Assembly (NCBI GenBank): GCA_964396185.1
Contig: CAYNEI010000069.1
Location: 1-11,884, forward strand
Length of the DNA stretch: 11,884 bases
Direction of reading: 5' to 3'
From: CAYNEI01 sp964396185
GTDB lineage: Archaea; Thermoplasmatota; SW-10-69-26
Shown here: positions 1 to 5,852 of the stretch, in pieces
Layout: each line of letters opens with the position of its first letter
How positions within the stretch are numbered: the stretch's first letter is position 1
Made by a program: the position numbers and the translations under genes
The notes under the pieces: model-generated
What the model was told of the DNA's origin: nothing
Database searches by the model: none
Seen by the model: the letters and a program-made list of their open reading frames with translations, nothing else

Positions 1-54
1 TTCCTGGAAGCCGCCGAGAAGGCCGAAGGCCACCCGATCCACGTGCCCAAGTGA
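1..54 (+). CDS. C-terminal tail of an unidentified gene
   Basis: The window opens inside a reading frame that gives 17 residues (FLEAAEKAEGHPIHVPK) and ends at TGA 52-54. The Ala/Glu/Lys-rich start looks like the end of a helix. Codon usage, with G or C in most third positions, matches the other genes here. No family can be assigned from so short a tail. A GTG at 51 overlaps this stop as GTGA and could start the next frame, but an internal ATG at 129 is preferred for that gene. Confidence 0.5.
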   Translation, partial: FLEAAEKAEGHPIHVPK

Positions 55-93
55 GCATCCCCCCACCCGAGTGGCACCAAGCGGGTGCAGCGC

Positions 94-102
94 AACCTTT
101 AC
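94..102 (+). promoter_or_regulatory. TATA-like promoter core before the microprotein gene
   Basis: AACCTTTAC is a local A/T-rich island in GC-rich DNA, centred about 30 nt before the ATG at 129. That is close to the 26-28 nt seen for several other genes here and would give a leaderless or nearly leaderless transcript. The core resembles those before gltX (CCTTTTGAA) and at 1326 (AACCTTTTT). The call rests on spacing and resemblance only. Confidence 0.35.
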
Positions 103-128
103 CAAGAGCCTCCGGTTCATCTAGACCC

Positions 129-257
129 ATGCCAGGAACGGTCCTCTGCCCGGATTGCGGCCAGCGGAAGAAGAGCAGCCTGCACCACTGCACCCCCAGT
201 GCTGTGGAGAAGCAGGACCGCATAGAGGAGAAGTACGGAGAGCTCCCCTCCGACTGA
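129..257 (+). CDS. CPxCG zinc-finger microprotein (42 aa)
   Basis: A 42-residue protein with CPDCG at residues 7-11 and HHC at 19-21. The spacing Cys7-x2-Cys10-x8/9-His-(x)-Cys21 could bind one zinc ion. It is followed by a charged helical tail (residues 26-37). Very small CPxCG proteins are abundant in archaea, and most have no assigned function; some are linked to regulation or protein contacts. The ATG at 129 is chosen because a TATA-like core lies 30 nt upstream. A GTG at 51, overlapping the previous stop as GTGA, would add 26 Pro/Ala/Ser-rich residues of low-complexity look. The last codons and the stop lie inside a tandem repeat (238-350), so the 3' end has been duplicated. The reading frame may be a real gene, but its short length leaves doubt. 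Confidence 0.5.
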   Translation: MPGTVLCPDCGQRKKSSLHHCTPSAVEKQDRIEEKYGELPSD

Positions 258-350
258 GACCCCCCCTTCAAACTGAGGGGCCCTCCGAGTGAGACCCCCC
301 CTTCAAACTGAGAGCTCCTCTCCGATTGAGAACCCCCCTTCCGACCGACC
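238..350. repeat. Three imperfect ~36-bp tandem repeats over the end of the microprotein gene
   Basis: TCCGAnTGAGA recurs at 249, 284 and 321, and TTCAAACTGAG at 267 and 302 with a degenerate third copy near 339. Units one and two match at 28 of 29 bases from 249 and 284. GAGAGCTCC is present at 238 and again at 310, 72 bp (24 codons) apart. Each unit is itself two similar ~17-18 bp halves joined by C6-C7 tracts. The first unit contains the TGA of the upstream microprotein, so this looks like tandem duplication of a gene's 3' end, stop codon included. The minus strand carries runs of six or seven G. Confidence 0.75.
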
Positions 351-393
351 CCTGTAGATCCAACAGCCGCCAAGCTCCCGCGATCGTGGCGTG

Positions 394-421
394 GGGGCCT
401 CACGCGTTCCGTGAGGTCCCC
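394..421. terminator. Hairpin between converging genes
   Basis: GGGGCCTCACG pairs with CGTGAGGTCCCC around a 5-nt loop (405-409), with one bulged base. It lies between the rightward microprotein and the leftward PAC2 gene, where 3' ends from both sides meet. No clear U-tract follows on either strand, so it may be an RNA-end or processing structure and not a classical terminator. Confidence 0.4.
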
Positions 422-451
422 TCGGTAGTTCGGAGATGCGGCGGAGGGGTT

Positions 452-475
452 GTAGGGGACGCTTGCGTCCCCTAC
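452..475 (-). terminator. Perfect 11-bp hairpin at the PAC2 stop codon
   Basis: GTAGGGGACGC and GCGTCCCCTAC are perfect inverted arms around TT. The structure begins at the last base of the PAC2 stop codon (475-477). Position and strength suggest transcript-end formation or 3' protection. There is no downstream U-tract on the minus strand. Confidence 0.5.
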
Positions 476-1236
476 TAGCCGTACATTGGGTTCCGCTCGT
501 CCCCAGCGCCCTGGGGCCCGGCAGCTTGCTTTTGCATCATGCGCAACGTCCGCTCGATGTTCTCGGCTTCCGTGTAGAGCGGCTTCACATCGATCTCGAC
601 GGACTCGATGAGCTTGTCGATGGCCTCGATGACACGGGCGGCAGCGCGAGCATCGGGGTAGCTCGGGTTGGCTTCAGCCAGGATCGAGATGGTCGAGAAG
701 CCCTCCCGCTTGCCCAAGGCCAGTAGCACACCGGAGACGCCGGTGATGATGCCGTTGGAGAACGTCTCCAGCTCTGCCTTCTTGAGACGGTCACGCACGT
801 CGTTGGTGGACCCAAGCGCGTAGACGCGCACTTCCTCCTCCTCGCCGTCTCCCTGCTCGTCCGTGACCAAGCCCTCAGGCGAGATGATGGCCTCGCAGCC
901 CTGCTCGTTGGCGAACGCGAGGATCGTCTCAGCGATGGGTCGCACCAGCTCCTTCTCGGGCTGGAACTCCGAGACGAACACGACCAGTCCCTCGCCGGCG
1001 TAGATGCGCACCGGGAACATGGGCACGCCGCCGCGCACGATGGAGACCGTCGGGAAGGAAGGGCTGTCGAGGATGCCGATCTGCTCGAGCTCCAGGAGGT
1101 CGATCAGGTAGTTCGCGCAGATCGTGCTCACGAGGCCCACGGACGGGAACCCATCCACGACGGTGGCGCCTTCGAGGTCTGGCGCTTCGTAGAGGTGGAT
1201 CGTCAGCTCCGGTCGGGAACGGGGTTCTGGGGCCAT
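475..1236 (-). CDS. PAC2-family proteasome assembly chaperone with HbYX tail
   Basis: A 253-aa PAC2-superfamily protein, the usual length for archaeal members. Archaeal and eukaryotic relatives chaperone 20S proteasome alpha-ring assembly in the cytoplasm. Family marks are GFPSVGLVS then ANYLID (residues 29-46), a Ser-Pro-Glu-Gly segment (119-122) and NPSYPDARAA (190-199); a charged helical region follows (about 200-236). The C-terminus is Met-Tyr-Gly, a hydrophobic-Tyr-any (HbYX) motif of the kind that archaeal PbaA and proteasomal ATPases insert into alpha-ring pockets. The ATG at 1236 is chosen over an upstream in-frame start (1374) because GTTAAGTA lies 27 nt before it and the extension has no PAC2 similarity. 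It stands alone and is divergent from the gene at 1414. Family assignment is firm; the exact paralogue (PbaA, PbaB or other) is not. Confidence 0.9.
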   Translation of the reverse strand: MAPEPRSRPELTIHLYEAPDLEGATVVDGFPSVGLVSTICANYLIDLLELEQIGILDSPSFPTVSIVRGGVPMFPVRIYAGEGLVVFVSEFQPEKELVRPIAETILAFANEQGCEAIISPEGLVTDEQGDGEEEEVRVYALGSTNDVRDRLKKAELETFSNGIITGVSGVLLALGKREGFSTISILAEANPSYPDARAAARVIEAIDKLIESVEIDVKPLYTEAENIERTLRMMQKQAAGPQGAGDERNPMYG

Positions 1237-1259
1237 CGAGGCGCCAACGCGACCCCCGC

Positions 1260-1267
1260 TACTTAAC
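1260..1267 (-). promoter_or_regulatory. TATA box of the PAC2 gene
   Basis: On the minus strand this reads GTTAAGTA, centred 27 nt before the ATG at 1236. This is the archaeal TATA-to-start distance, so the message should be leaderless. It is the clearest A/T-rich stretch in this GC-rich divergent region. Confidence 0.6.
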
Positions 1268-1325
1268 CGACTTGCTCGCCGGACATGGCAGGGGCCGGCG
1301 TTGCTTGTCTCCAGCCATGGGGGGA

Positions 1326-1348
1326 AACCTTTTTGGTGCCTGAGCCGC
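1326..1348 (+). repeat. Left copy of bipartite motif AACCTTT-N6-CCTGAGCCGC
   Basis: AACCTTT (1326-1332), six bases, then CCTGAGCCGC (1339-1348). An identical pair with identical spacing occurs at 2312-2334, so the two copies bracket the gene at 1414. AACCTTTTT could also be the TATA-like core of that gene, which would put transcription start near 1357 and leave a ~57-nt leader. Confidence 0.55.
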
Positions 1349-1413
1349 AGTCGCCCACTGGCAAAGGTACCCACGGAGACGCAGGTAGCGCTCCGTTCGA
1401 GGCAGAGCTATCC

Positions 1414-2313
1414 ATGGCGCAGGTAACACTTGTCCCGTTCGCGACAGATGACGCCTTCTACGCAGCCTTGAAGCTCCACGTCTACGGCACCGTTTACGAC
1501 ACCGTGCTCAAGGCGCTCTCCAGCGGGAACACCATGCCCTTGCAGATGGCCCAACGCAACGGCGAGGGCCTCTCGGTTCGCATCGGCCGGTTCACCGCTC
1601 GCAAGGCCAACCACCTTTTCGTCCCCGAGGGCACCAACGCCAGCTCCTCAGCCGAGTTCTTCGGGTTCACCAGCCACAAGGTTCGCGAGAAGCTCTCCGA
1701 GCTGGCCGAGGCAGGCACCGTGGACAAGGTCGGCCGCGGCTTGCGGGATGCCAAGACCTACCAGTGGAACGAGGAGATCAAGAAGTACCAACTCTGCTCG
1801 TACCTGCGGTTCCGCACCGCCGTCGGCGGCGACACCTCGCTCGCACTTGAGGTCTACCGGCTGCTGAACACGTTCGGGGAGGACGGGTTCACCGCTCGAG
1901 ATTTCGTCGAGGCCTACCGAACCGTCCACGAGGAAGAGTACAGCCAGTCCCGCTGGGGCAAGCGGAAGTTCGATGAGATCTCCGACTCGTTCCAGTACCA
2001 GACCTTCCTGAAGAACCGGCTCAAGGCCCTCACCGAGGCAGAGCTCGTCAAGATGGACGCCACGTCCAAGACCTTCGAGCTCACGCCCAAGGCCGCGGAT
2101 GCGGCCCATCACTTCGGCCTGTTCCTGGAGAAAGTGCCATACAAGGCCTCCTGGGACATGTGCCGTACCTGCCCAGCGCGGCGGATGTGCTGGGATCTCC
2201 AAGTCACGGACCTCGTGTTGGACGCCATACGGGGAAAGCCCGCCATGAACGGCGAGGCAAGTTCCAACGTTCACGGTCCGGTGACACACGGCTCCGAGAA
2301 CGGTACTGGGTAA
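1414..2313 (+). CDS. Unrecognised protein with winged-helix-like regions and a four-cysteine cluster
   Basis: A 299-aa soluble protein that I cannot assign to a family. Residues 83-112 (FTSHKVREKLSELAEAG, then basic VGRG) read like a recognition helix and wing. A second helical block (about 145-230) ends in LTEAELVKMD and FELTPKA, also winged-helix-like. The protein has exactly four cysteines: Cys128 and a C-terminal C-x2-C-x5-C (250, 253, 259) with a Pro after the second. This is the spacing of the iron-sulfur clusters of Cas4/AddB/Dna2-type nucleases, although I see no nuclease residues. A zinc site is equally possible. The last 30 residues are disordered (Gly/Ser/Asn). The ATG at 1414 is where ordered sequence begins; a longer in-frame start at 1285 would run through the probable promoter. 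A role as a metal- or redox-sensing DNA-binding protein is an inference. Confidence 0.8.
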   Translation: MAQVTLVPFATDDAFYAALKLHVYGTVYDTVLKALSSGNTMPLQMAQRNGEGLSVRIGRFTARKANHLFVPEGTNASSSAEFFGFTSHKVREKLSELAEAGTVDKVGRGLRDAKTYQWNEEIKKYQLCSYLRFRTAVGGDTSLALEVYRLLNTFGEDGFTARDFVEAYRTVHEEEYSQSRWGKRKFDEISDSFQYQTFLKNRLKALTEAELVKMDATSKTFELTPKAADAAHHFGLFLEKVPYKASWDMCRTCPARRMCWDLQVTDLVLDAIRGKPAMNGEASSNVHGPVTHGSENGTG

Positions 2314-2334
2314 CCTTTGCCAAACCTGAGCCGC
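2312..2334 (+). repeat. Right copy of bipartite motif AACCTTT-N6-CCTGAGCCGC
   Basis: AACCTTT (2312-2318), six bases, then CCTGAGCCGC (2325-2334): the same 17 fixed bases and spacing as at 1326-1348. This copy begins in the TAA stop of the preceding gene and lies just before a strong hairpin. Confidence 0.55.
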
Positions 2335-2353
2335 GCTCTGCGCGAGCCGTGTC

Positions 2354-2378
2354 CCGGGGGGGCCGCTGGCCCCCCCGG
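2354..2378 (+). terminator. Strong GC hairpin after the four-cysteine gene
   Basis: CCGGGGGGGCC and GGCCCCCCCGG form a perfect 11-bp stem with a GCT loop, 40 nt after the stop at 2313. A pyrimidine-rich stretch (CCTTCTC) follows. It probably ends or protects that transcript before the next promoter at 2433. Confidence 0.55.
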
Positions 2379-2432
2379 ATCCTTCTCACCCTCGCCGTTG
2401 CCAGCCGCTGGAGAACGACCTACCCTGAAAGC

Positions 2433-2439
2433 TTAAATA
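2433..2439 (+). promoter_or_regulatory. TATA box of the multicopper oxidase gene
   Basis: TTAAATA inside GCTTAAATAC is the best TATA match on the left side of the window. Its centre is 28 nt before GTG 2464 and 37 nt before ATG 2473. The other leaderless genes here use 26-28 nt, so the spacing favours initiation at the GTG. Confidence 0.7.
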
Positions 2440-2463
2440 CGCCCATCCTGGGTTCTTGGGCTT

Positions 2464-3702
2464 GTGTCGGCCATGCGCACCGTCCTGCTCACGTTCACCC
2501 TCGCAGCAGCCATGGTTCTGAGCGGATGCCTCGGAGCCCTCACCGGCGACGAAGACGATGCCGACGAGGCCCTTGGCGTCCAGTCCATCGACGCCTCCCG
2601 GCCACCAGAACCCACAGGCGAGCTCAAGACCTTCGAGCTCTACCTCCAGATGACGACCCAGGAGATCGAGCCCGGCGTGAGCGTGATGGTCTGGGCCTTC
2701 GCCGACAACCCGCAAGGCCCCTTCGAGGTGCCCGGTCCAACGATCCGGGTGACCGAGGGCGATCGGGTCCGCATCACGTTCAACAACCTCCACAACATGG
2801 CTCACACGGTCCACTGGCACGGCCTGCATGTGCCCTGGGATATGGACGGCGTCCCGTATGTGAGCCAGGAACCCATCGCTGGCGGCGAGTCGTTCACCTA
2901 TGAGTTCATCGCGGGCCCTGCAGGCACCCACGTGTACCACTGCCACGTGGACACCAAGCACCACATCGACATGGGCATGTACGGGCTCTTCATCGTCGAC
3001 CCCCAGGAGGGCGACCGTGCGCTCAAGGATGTGGACTTCGACCGCGAAGCCACTATGATGATCGACGAGTGGGACAAGGACCACATCCACAGCACCGCCG
3101 GCGCTGGCCAGGGCCTGGACCCCCAGAAGACCGGCAACCCGATGCACACCGCCGAGACCGGCGAGCAACAGGCCCGGGACACCCTCAACCGGCCGCCCAA
3201 CCCCACCGCCGAGGACGACACCCAGAAGACCAACCCGCTGCAGGCCGAGCGCGACTGGTACCCGGCGACCTTCCCACCCTACGAACCCGAGTACGAATCC
3301 TACCTCATCAACGGCAAGGCCTTCCCCTTGACAGAGCAGCTCACCATCGCTGAGGACGAGCGGCTCAAGATCCGCATGGCCAACATCGGGTTCGAGGTCC
3401 ATGCCATGCACCTCCACGGACACAGCTTCCTGGTCACCCACAAGGACGGCTACAAGCTGGCAAGCCCCTACCGGGCCGACACGCTGCTCATAGGCCCAGG
3501 TGAACGCTACGACATCCTCGTGGATGGCGTCAACCCAGGCGTCTGGGCCTTCCACGACCACGGAGGCTCCGGGTCGACCAGCGACCACATCAGCCCTGGC
3601 GGCATGATGACCATGCTCGTCTACGACCAGTTCGCCGACCAAGCGGACACCATGTTCGACGACGGCGCCAGCGGCAACATGCTGCGCTGGTACCAGCGAT
3701 GA
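2464..3702 (+). CDS. Two-domain multicopper oxidase lipoprotein, type-1 copper in domain 1
   Basis: A 412-aa secreted, lipid-anchored oxidase. A short hydrophobic signal ends in lipobox LSGC (Cys22), followed by an acidic linker. Domain 1 has LHNMAHTVHWHGLH: His114 is a predicted type-1 copper ligand, and His117 and His119 are trinuclear ligands. It then has YHCHVDTKHHIDMGM: His159 and His161 trinuclear; Cys160, His167 and Met172 type-1. Domain 2 has HLHGH (His316, His318) and FHDHGG (His364, Asp365, His366). All eight trinuclear-site histidines are present, but Asp replaces the domain-2 type-1 cysteine. Such enzymes oxidise phenols or metal ions, or act in electron transfer, and reduce O2 to water, usually as trimers. 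The His-x5-Met spacing recalls NirK nitrite reductases, but the paired His motifs fit an oxidase. GTG 2464 is chosen by TATA spacing; ATG 2473 gives three fewer residues. The substrate is unknown. Confidence 0.9.
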   Translation: MSAMRTVLLTFTLAAAMVLSGCLGALTGDEDDADEALGVQSIDASRPPEPTGELKTFELYLQMTTQEIEPGVSVMVWAFADNPQGPFEVPGPTIRVTEGDRVRITFNNLHNMAHTVHWHGLHVPWDMDGVPYVSQEPIAGGESFTYEFIAGPAGTHVYHCHVDTKHHIDMGMYGLFIVDPQEGDRALKDVDFDREATMMIDEWDKDHIHSTAGAGQGLDPQKTGNPMHTAETGEQQARDTLNRPPNPTAEDDTQKTNPLQAERDWYPATFPPYEPEYESYLINGKAFPLTEQLTIAEDERLKIRMANIGFEVHAMHLHGHSFLVTHKDGYKLASPYRADTLLIGPGERYDILVDGVNPGVWAFHDHGGSGSTSDHISPGGMMTMLVYDQFADQADTMFDDGASGNMLRWYQR

Positions 3703-3718
3703 CGGTGGTTCACCACAA

Positions 3719-4018
3719 CCGGTAGTTGGCCACGCTCTCCTACCGGGGAGATCAACAAGCTCGCAGTCGACGCGGTCAATGAACTCTGGAACGGCCGACA
3801 TCTTCGGCCAAGTGGCCTGGACGCGCCGCTGGCTGTGTCGCGAAGCCACCACCGCAGAGCGACGAGGTGGCTTCGCGAGCGCCCGACCGCTGGGGCAGTG
3901 GCGAAGCGGTCGGGCAGATCGCGCTCCGTCGGGCCCAGGGGGAACCCGTGTTTCTTGGCCTGATGGCCCTTGCTTCCGGATCTGGGGATCCGGCGGTCCG
4001 ACCGTGGCCAACTACCGG
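3719..4018. mobile_element. 300-bp hairpin-rich element with perfect 16-bp terminal inverted repeats
   Basis: CCGGTAGTTGGCCACG (3719-3734) is matched 16/16 in reverse complement at 4003-4018. CAA directly abuts both outer ends (3716-3718 and 4019-4021), a possible 3-bp target duplication. Inside are a 13-bp perfect stem (TCGCGAAGCCACC 3838-3850 with 3866-3878), an 11-bp perfect stem (GCCCGACCGCT 3881-3891 with 3905-3915), a 7-bp stem (3976-3982 with 3987-3993), and a 6-bp stem (GGCCGA 3793-3798 with TCGGCC 3804-3809). It starts 16 nt after the oxidase stop. No frame inside shows recognisable protein; the long frames crossing it on both strands look like high-GC chance frames. A non-autonomous MITE-like insertion and a structured RNA closed by a 16-bp stem both fit. 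The conserved sequences I would expect of RNase P or SRP RNA are not visible. Confidence 0.5.
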
Positions 4019-4082
4019 CAACGGCACGAAGGTCACAACGATCCACCGTTGATCCGCGTCCTTCGCGCTCGCTGTGCCGTTG
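4019..4082. repeat. Nested inverted repeat between the 300-bp element and the hydrolase promoter
   Basis: Three arm pairs nest: CAACGGCAC (4019-4027) with GTGCCGTTG (4074-4082), CGAAGG (4027-4032) with CCTTCG (4060-4065), and CAACG (4036-4040) with CGTTG (4047-4051). Base 4027 is shared by the two outer arms. The fold would be a 64-nt interrupted hairpin ending about 24 bp before the hydrolase TATA element. It may be part of a larger structured unit with the element on its left, or a binding site. Confidence 0.5.
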
Positions 4083-4105
4083 TGGTTAGCCGGTCCTCCA
4101 GAACG

Positions 4106-4111
4106 CTTAAG
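4106..4111 (+). promoter_or_regulatory. TATA-like promoter core of the hydrolase gene
   Basis: CTTAAG within AACGCTTAAGCC is centred about 28 nt before ATG 4136. It shares GCTTAA with the oxidase promoter (2431-2436). The spacing implies a leaderless transcript and supports ATG 4136 over upstream in-frame starts. Confidence 0.6.
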
Positions 4112-4135
4112 CCCCCCCAGTGCCCCTTCAGCTCG

Positions 4136-5794
4136 ATGCGTCCAGCCCTTGCCCTCGTTCTGCTCCTCCTCGCCCCGGCCTTGGCCGGTTGCATCGGGTC
4201 CGACGAGGAGCCCGCCGAGCCGGCCACCGCTGATGATCTGGCCGCCCGGGATCTTCCGGAGAAGCTCTTCGACGTCCTCCCCACAGAGATCGTCTGGATC
4301 GAGAGCCCCATCGACGGCAAGGCGATGCACACGGCCGTCTACCGGCCGGACACCGACGAGCCCGTCGGCGTGTTCATCAACTTCAGCCCCTACTGGGGCG
4401 ACACGGCAGAGATCCGGGGCGACAACTTCGCCCAGTACATGATCGAGGAGTACGTCCCCCGCGGGTTCGCCGTCGTGCTGGCTGCCATCCGAGGCACCGG
4501 CCACAGCGAGGGCTGCTTCCAGATCGCCGGCGACAAGGAGCTGGCCGACCTCAACGACGTCATCGACCACTTCGCCAACGTCGAGTGGAGCAACGGGAAC
4601 GTCGTGGCTGGCGGCAAGTCCTACGACTCCACGCCCCAGAACGGCATGATCGCCAAGGACCCGCACCCGGCGCTCAAGGGCCTCTTCCACGTCAGCGGCA
4701 TCACCGACATGTACCGCTACAACTACCGCATGGGCGTCCCCTACAGCCACGGCACGGCCTTCAACACGTACTACTACCTCCAGGGCACCGACGAGTACGG
4801 CGCCAGCTTCCTCTCCACGCCCAGCGTCGAGAACGCCATGAGCGAGGACCCCGAGTCCCTCTCCCGCCTCGTGGACGACGTCGCCTGCCCCGAGTTGCCG
4901 GAGATCCAGGCCAACGGCATCGGGTCCGGGGTCCACGGCATGTACACGGATTACTGGATCGAGCGAGACTGGAACCGCTACATCGGCGAGACCGACTGGA
5001 ACGGATCCATCTTCTTCGTCCACGGGCTCCAGGACTGGAACGTGAAACCAGACCACATCCTCCCCTGGCTCGGCGAGCTGCCTGAGCACATCCCGGTCAA
5101 GGGCTGGCTCCATCAGAACACGGAGAACAACGGCCACGTCTACCCCATGCGCGCGGATTGGAACCAGACCATGCTCGCCTGGCTCGACCACACCCTCAAC
5201 GAGGGCCCCACTATCGAATGGAACGTCGAGGTGGAGAGCAGCGATGGCTTATGGCGCGAAAGCGAGACCTGGCCCCCGGCGGATGTGAACGAGACCAGGA
5301 TCCCCCTTCGCGAGCTCGTTGGCCGCCAGGAGGGTGGCCACATGGAGATGGACGCCGTGGTACTGCGCTCCAATGACACGCCGGTGCGCTACGCAGGCGC
5401 ACCCACCGCCCAGATCGCTGTCGAGGTGGAGGGCAACCAAGACCCCGTGTTCACCGCGGTCCTCTACGACCAAGGCCCCGACGGCGAGCTCGAGTGGATC
5501 AACGAGGCGGTCATGCGCGGGCTCTACCGCAACGGGCTCGAGGCGCCTGAGCCCGTGCCCCAGGCCGAGCTCCTGCTCGTCGAGCTGCCGTTCTACCCGC
5601 AGGATGACGTGCTCGAGCCCGGCCACAACTGGGTGCTGGTCTTCGGCGACCAGCCCCGCTACGCCCAAGTCACCGAGGCAGACCTGGCCGGCGTCTACAT
5701 CGACCACGACGACCTGGAGATCCATCTGCCCTTCGCGCCCGTCGAGCGGGCGCTTGAGGAGCAGCCGGTCCCTATCGGTTGCTTCGCTTGCTAA
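4136..5794 (+). CDS. CocE/PepX-type serine hydrolase lipoprotein (S15 family)
   Basis: A 552-aa secreted alpha/beta hydrolase. Residues 1-19 are a lipoprotein signal peptide with lipobox LAGC (Cys19), then an acidic linker. The catalytic domain (about 45-350) has the family's IRGTGHSEG segment (118-126), the nucleophile in GGKSYDST (Ser162), HPALKG (177-182), and HGLQDWNV carrying the likely catalytic Asp300. His326 (WLHQ) or His334 (NNGH) completes the triad. Residues from about 355 to the end form the beta-rich C-terminal domain of X-Pro dipeptidyl-peptidases and CocE esterases. The family cleaves X-Pro dipeptides, acyl esters or N-acyl amides; the lipid anchor places this member outside the cell, so peptide or ester scavenging is likely. 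ATG 4136 has a TATA-like core 28 nt upstream and starts a clean signal peptide. The protein ends Ile-Gly-Cys-Phe-Ala-Cys. Substrate cannot be told from sequence. Confidence 0.9.
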   Translation: MRPALALVLLLLAPALAGCIGSDEEPAEPATADDLAARDLPEKLFDVLPTEIVWIESPIDGKAMHTAVYRPDTDEPVGVFINFSPYWGDTAEIRGDNFAQYMIEEYVPRGFAVVLAAIRGTGHSEGCFQIAGDKELADLNDVIDHFANVEWSNGNVVAGGKSYDSTPQNGMIAKDPHPALKGLFHVSGITDMYRYNYRMGVPYSHGTAFNTYYYLQGTDEYGASFLSTPSVENAMSEDPESLSRLVDDVACPELPEIQANGIGSGVHGMYTDYWIERDWNRYIGETDWNGSIFFVHGLQDWNVKPDHILPWLGELPEHIPVKGWLHQNTENNGHVYPMRADWNQTMLAWLDHTLNEGPTIEWNVEVESSDGLWRESETWPPADVNETRIPLRELVGRQEGGHMEMDAVVLRSNDTPVRYAGAPTAQIAVEVEGNQDPVFTAVLYDQGPDGELEWINEAVMRGLYRNGLEAPEPVPQAELLLVELPFYPQDDVLEPGHNWVLVFGDQPRYAQVTEADLAGVYIDHDDLEIHLPFAPVERALEEQPVPIGCFAC

Positions 5795-5802
5795 CCACTC
5801 GC

Positions 5803-5818
5803 GATAGGCAAGCCTATC
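5803..5818 (+). terminator. Short hairpin after the hydrolase gene
   Basis: GATAGGC and GCCTATC pair perfectly around AA, 8 nt after the TAA at 5792-5794. CCTATCG at 5771-5777 could alternatively pair with CGATAGG, so two folds compete over the gene end. No U-tract follows. It lies in the 58-nt gap before the next gene and may separate the two transcripts. Confidence 0.35.
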
Positions 5819-5852
5819 CGGTCGAACGCCTACCCGGCCACGCGAGGACCCC

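Noticed and set aside
238..350. CRISPR array
   Set aside because: Units abut with no unique spacers and begin within a coding sequence; it is an ordinary tandem repeat.
1285..1413. Upstream ATG start for the four-cysteine protein
   Set aside because: The extra 43 residues are low-complexity and would cover the probable promoter and the left repeat copy.
2386..4011. 541-codon open frame on the minus strand opposite the oxidase
   Set aside because: Val/Gly/His-rich translation without motifs, fully antisense to the well-supported oxidase; an effect of high GC.
3719..4082. RNase P RNA or SRP RNA gene in the structured stretch
   Set aside because: Length and closing stem fit loosely, but neither strand shows the conserved P4 strands (GAGGAAAGTCC, ACAGAA) or the SRP helix-8 sequence (GGAAGGGAGCAG-like).
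3779..4135. N-terminal extension of the hydrolase
   Set aside because: It would run through the 300-bp element and promoter and bury the lipoprotein signal peptide that starts at 4136.
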